Source: Bacteriovoracaceae bacterium
GTDB lineage: Bacteria > Bdellovibrionota > Bacteriovoracia > Bacteriovoracales > Bacteriovoracaceae
NCBI GenBank assembly: GCA_018649885.1
Contig: JABIHA010000080.1
Location: forward strand, 1-64,000
DNA length: 64,000 bases
Direction of reading: 5' to 3'
Made by a program: the position numbers and the translations under genes. Below are positions 61,565 to 64,000 of this stretch, in pieces. Positions within the stretch are counted from its first letter, which is position 1; each line of letters starts with the position of its first letter. The notes under the pieces were generated by a model, which was given only the letters and a program-made list of their open reading frames with translations, did no database searches and was not told the DNA's origin.

Positions 61565-63019
61565 TTATTCAATTGTATTAAGCTTACAACCATTTCCTAG
61601 GACATTTCCGACCAGCTTATTTTTGAAGATAAGCTCATTAAGGTTATTGGCCTTCGATTTTACTCCGCAGCCTTCATTTTCCATGATGATATTTCCACTT
61701 ATGTGAGTGATGTAATCACTAGTGATGTAGAGGCCGTCACCTTTGTTTCTTTTGATGACATTTCTTTGAATTTCAACTGAGCTACTTTTAATATACTCAA
61801 TGCCACTTGCCATATTATCACTCACAGCATTTTCGTAGATACCCACTTTACCACTTGAATTAATGATAATTCCAGCATCGAGGCCATGGGAAATAAAGTT
61901 TTGAATGACATCGGCTTGGGCCTTTCCTTTGACAGTTATCCCTGTAAAGATGCTTGATTCAACAGTATTATTTCTAAGGGTAGAGGTTGATCTTCTTCTT
62001 ACTAAAATTCCCTGGTTATTATCTCTCAAGGTATTGTTCTCAACAATTGAGCGGGCACTATCTGTGACGTAAATGGCACTGCCTCCTACGCTACTAATGT
62101 TATTTCCTTTTACAATAGAACTTGTTTCACCCTTAAAAAGCAGACCATAAGCAGAGCTTGTAATTATATTATCAAGAATAATAGGTCTAGAGGTCCCTTT
62201 AGTTAAAACTGCCCAAGACATGGCCTTTTTAAAAGTATTGCCAATAATTGTAGGCCTTGAAGGCCCCTGAATAGAAACACAGCTTAGAAGGCAATCACTG
62301 AATAGGTTGGAATTGAGTTCAGGAACTGCATCATTTGAAATAAGTACACCGATATGTTTAGGCCCAATAATTTCATTTTTAAGATACTGTCCTGAAGCGT
62401 TGTCTGTGATGTAGATTCCAACGCCTTGTGAATTTCGAATAACATTGCCCACTAATATTGGAGATGAGTCGTTTCTGACAGAAAAGACCTCGCCACTGGC
62501 ATTTGGAAATTCATTATCAATGAAAACGGGTCTACTAAAATTCTTAATTGAGACAATTGTTCGGCCACCAATAAACTCATTGTTATGAAAGATTCCCTTA
62601 GCATGGGAAGTTGTTAATACATTTATTTTCCCTTTGGATCTAAGACGACAGTTTTCAATTAGATGACCTGTACCTTTTTGCAGATGCACTACTAGCCCTG
62701 CTCTGGAATGAGTTTTGAGGGTGAGATTTTTAACGTGAACATCTTTGCCAGAAATAGTTAGTACCGGACCGGGCTTGTCGCTTTCTATGGTGGCCAGGCT
62801 TCCATCTTCTGGGCCTTGAATTGTGACTTCGTTTGAAAGAAAAAGGGGACCTTTGTGAGTACCGGTTTTTAAAATGATAACTTCGCCCACTTTAGCGCTT
62901 TTAATTATATCTCTTAGGTATGGTCCCTTGGGTGATGACTCAGGCATGGCCACAAGGGCCGCTTTCGAAGCAATAGAATAAAAACAAACAAATAACACCA
63001 CAACTGCTAAAATTTTCAA
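61565..63019 (-). CDS. secreted right-handed parallel beta-helix protein
   Basis: 484 residues with signal peptide (ending ASKA). Nearly the whole chain is a right-handed beta-helix of PbH1/NosD type, with repeating turns of about 22 residues carrying I-x-x-N-x-I: HLIENCRLRS, LVGNVIRNSQ, YLKNEIIGPK, IIGNTFKKAM, ILDNIITSSA, IVENNTLRDN, LRNNTVESS and IQRNVIKRNK. Such proteins bind or cut polysaccharides, or act as adhesins. No catalytic site of a pectate lyase is evident, so a carbohydrate-binding role is most likely, as inference. Confidence 0.9.
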   Translation of the reverse strand: MKILAVVVLFVCFYSIASKAALVAMPESSPKGPYLRDIIKSAKVGEVIILKTGTHKGPLFLSNEVTIQGPEDGSLATIESDKPGPVLTISGKDVHVKNLTLKTHSRAGLVVHLQKGTGHLIENCRLRSKGKINVLTTSHAKGIFHNNEFIGGRTIVSIKNFSRPVFIDNEFPNASGEVFSVRNDSSPILVGNVIRNSQGVGIYITDNASGQYLKNEIIGPKHIGVLISNDAVPELNSNLFSDCLLSCVSIQGPSRPTIIGNTFKKAMSWAVLTKGTSRPIILDNIITSSAYGLLFKGETSSIVKGNNISSVGGSAIYVTDSARSIVENNTLRDNNQGILVRRRSTSTLRNNTVESSIFTGITVKGKAQADVIQNFISHGLDAGIIINSSGKVGIYENAVSDNMASGIEYIKSSSVEIQRNVIKRNKGDGLYITSDYITHISGNIIMENEGCGVKSKANNLNELIFKNKLVGNVLGNGCKLNTIE

Positions 63020-63191
63020 GCGTATCCTCCTGGAATTGTAGGAGACATGATACTAGTGTGAGTGAAGCGAAATAGTCAAGATTAATGCTCTGTGGAGCAG
63101 GAAATGTGGCATAGTGGCAAAAAGATCTTATTTGTCATAAAAAAATAAATTATGCTTAAGGCCATGGTCATAACAGGTCGAAATTAAGTGC

Positions 63192-64000
63192 ATGACTACA
63201 AAGTTTAGCGGTGCAAAAGTTTCAAACAAAAAAATCAAGACTAAAAGTCAATGGAATTACTCTGCATTTAATAAAATTGATGGATCGCATCCTTACCGAG
63301 ATCAAGTGGAAGGCGGGCACATCGGCTATGATGCAAGGCTAAAGCCTGGGGGTAGTATTCTCTACTTTAATTTTGATTTGGCCCGCGAGATGGGGCTTAT
63401 TCCAAAGGGTCACCCTGAAAAAATGAGCAAAAAACTTGAGCGTGTTTTGCTTGAGACATTTGGTATCCAAATAATTAATGAGTACGACATCGAAAGTGGT
63501 GTGGAAATAGATAAAAGCCAAATTAAATCAAAGAAATATATGGCCACACGTTATCTGCAACTACAACACCCAAAAAAAGATGGAAGCACATCAGGAGATG
63601 GAAGATCTATTTGGAATGGACATTTTTCCAATGGTCGAACTACCTGGGATATATCAAGTTGTGGTACTGGAGCGACGAAACTCAGTCCAGCAACTGCTAT
63701 CCAAGGACGTTACTTTGAAACAGGGGACCCCACAATTTCCTATGGGTGTGGACTCGCCGACCTAAGCGATGGTCTTAGTGGAGCAATTTTAAGTGAAATT
63801 TTTCATAATAATGGAATAAAAACTGAGAGGACGCTTGCCTTAATAGAGTACAAAGGTGGTCTTTCTATAAATATTCGAGCTGGTCTTAATTTACTTAGGC
63901 CCAGTCATTTTTTCATGTTTTTAAAACAATCCAATTATCAGTCTCTAAAATCGTCAGTGGATTTATTTATTGAAAGACAAGCTTCAAATGGTGATTTTGA
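63192..64000 (+). CDS. SelO-like (YdiU) family protein, 3' end outside window
   Basis: The frame is open from ATG 63192 to the window edge (269 complete codons). It has no signal peptide. The order of motifs resembles the SelO/YdiU pseudokinase family, which AMPylates proteins: SGDGRSIWNGHF, then RTTWDISSCGTGATKLSPAT in place of the usual G-x-W-D-x-Q-L-K-G-A-G-x-T-P-Y-S, YGCGLADLSDGLSGAILSEIF, HNNGIKTERTLALIEY and LRPSHFFMFLK. The divergence is large, so it may be a separate branch with altered activity. The nucleotide-binding Lys and Asp lie partly beyond the window and cannot be checked. Confidence 0.7.
   Translation, partial: MTTKFSGAKVSNKKIKTKSQWNYSAFNKIDGSHPYRDQVEGGHIGYDARLKPGGSILYFNFDLAREMGLIPKGHPEKMSKKLERVLLETFGIQIINEYDIESGVEIDKSQIKSKKYMATRYLQLQHPKKDGSTSGDGRSIWNGHFSNGRTTWDISSCGTGATKLSPATAIQGRYFETGDPTISYGCGLADLSDGLSGAILSEIFHNNGIKTERTLALIEYKGGLSINIRAGLNLLRPSHFFMFLKQSNYQSLKSSVDLFIERQASNGDF

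Overview
The window is 64 kb of gene-dense, AT-rich bacterial chromosome. I see no rRNA, tRNA, CRISPR array, prophage or plasmid genes. The content points to a Gram-negative bacterium: lipoproteins, Sec signal peptides, an AstE-like enzyme with dapD, many secreted peptidase-like proteins, and small stand-alone CheY proteins. The HNH protein with a long N-terminal domain, the secreted hydrolases and the low GC content would fit the Bdellovibrionota (Bacteriovorax-like predatory bacteria). That placement is an inference from style, not from a marker gene.

Layout. 1-8.5 kb: a truncated secreted protein with an 11-residue Gly/Arg/Lys repeat, then a SnoaL-like protein, a PilZ protein, YaaA, a VOC/GNAT pair, an NPP-type phosphatase, a tRNA-dihydrouridine synthase and a C39-like protein. 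8.6-10.4 kb: an HNH endonuclease gene between 190-bp inverted repeats, followed by 76-bp direct repeats. 11-15 kb: a ClpA/ClpB-like AAA+ protein with an export signal and a CUB-like insert, then a subtilisin-type protease. 15-22 kb: secreted small proteins (one behind a hexanucleotide repeat), a papain-like protein, peptide deformylase, a Sel1 protein, Xaa-Pro aminopeptidase and a beta-propeller protein. 22-26 kb: a PhoR/PhoB-like pair behind an XRE/IrrE-like regulator. 26.4-32.8 kb: a secreted beta-rich protein and an 1841-residue metzincin lipoprotein, closed by a strong terminator. 32.9-33.1 kb: a long palindrome carrying outward promoters, one of which appears to drive a leaderless membrane-protein gene.

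34-37 kb: a CheA-like kinase without a CheW-like domain, divergent from two CheY paralogues and a histidine phosphatase that seems to use a non-standard start codon. 37.6-40.8 kb: a transglutaminase-like protein, MetF, a DJ-1/PfpI protein and an RsuA/RluE pseudouridine synthase. 41-46 kb: two translationally coupled large secreted proteins of unknown function. 46-53 kb: a lysine operon (asd-lysC-dapB-dapA-dapD-lysA plus an AstE/AspA metallo-enzyme) preceded by a recognisable lysine riboswitch. 53-64 kb: a third CheY paralogue, an alpha/beta-hydrolase lipoprotein, a DUF4105 protein, a DUF3015 protein with a strong terminator, an IleS2-type isoleucyl-tRNA synthetase, a parallel beta-helix protein and a truncated SelO-like gene.

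How genes work together: the lysine genes form one coupled pathway under lysine control, and the AstE-like enzyme may supply the desuccinylase step that has no dapE here. The AAA+ and subtilase genes look like one operon, and the export signal plus CUB-like domain makes an ATP-driven unfoldase outside the cytoplasm the most unexpected idea in the window.
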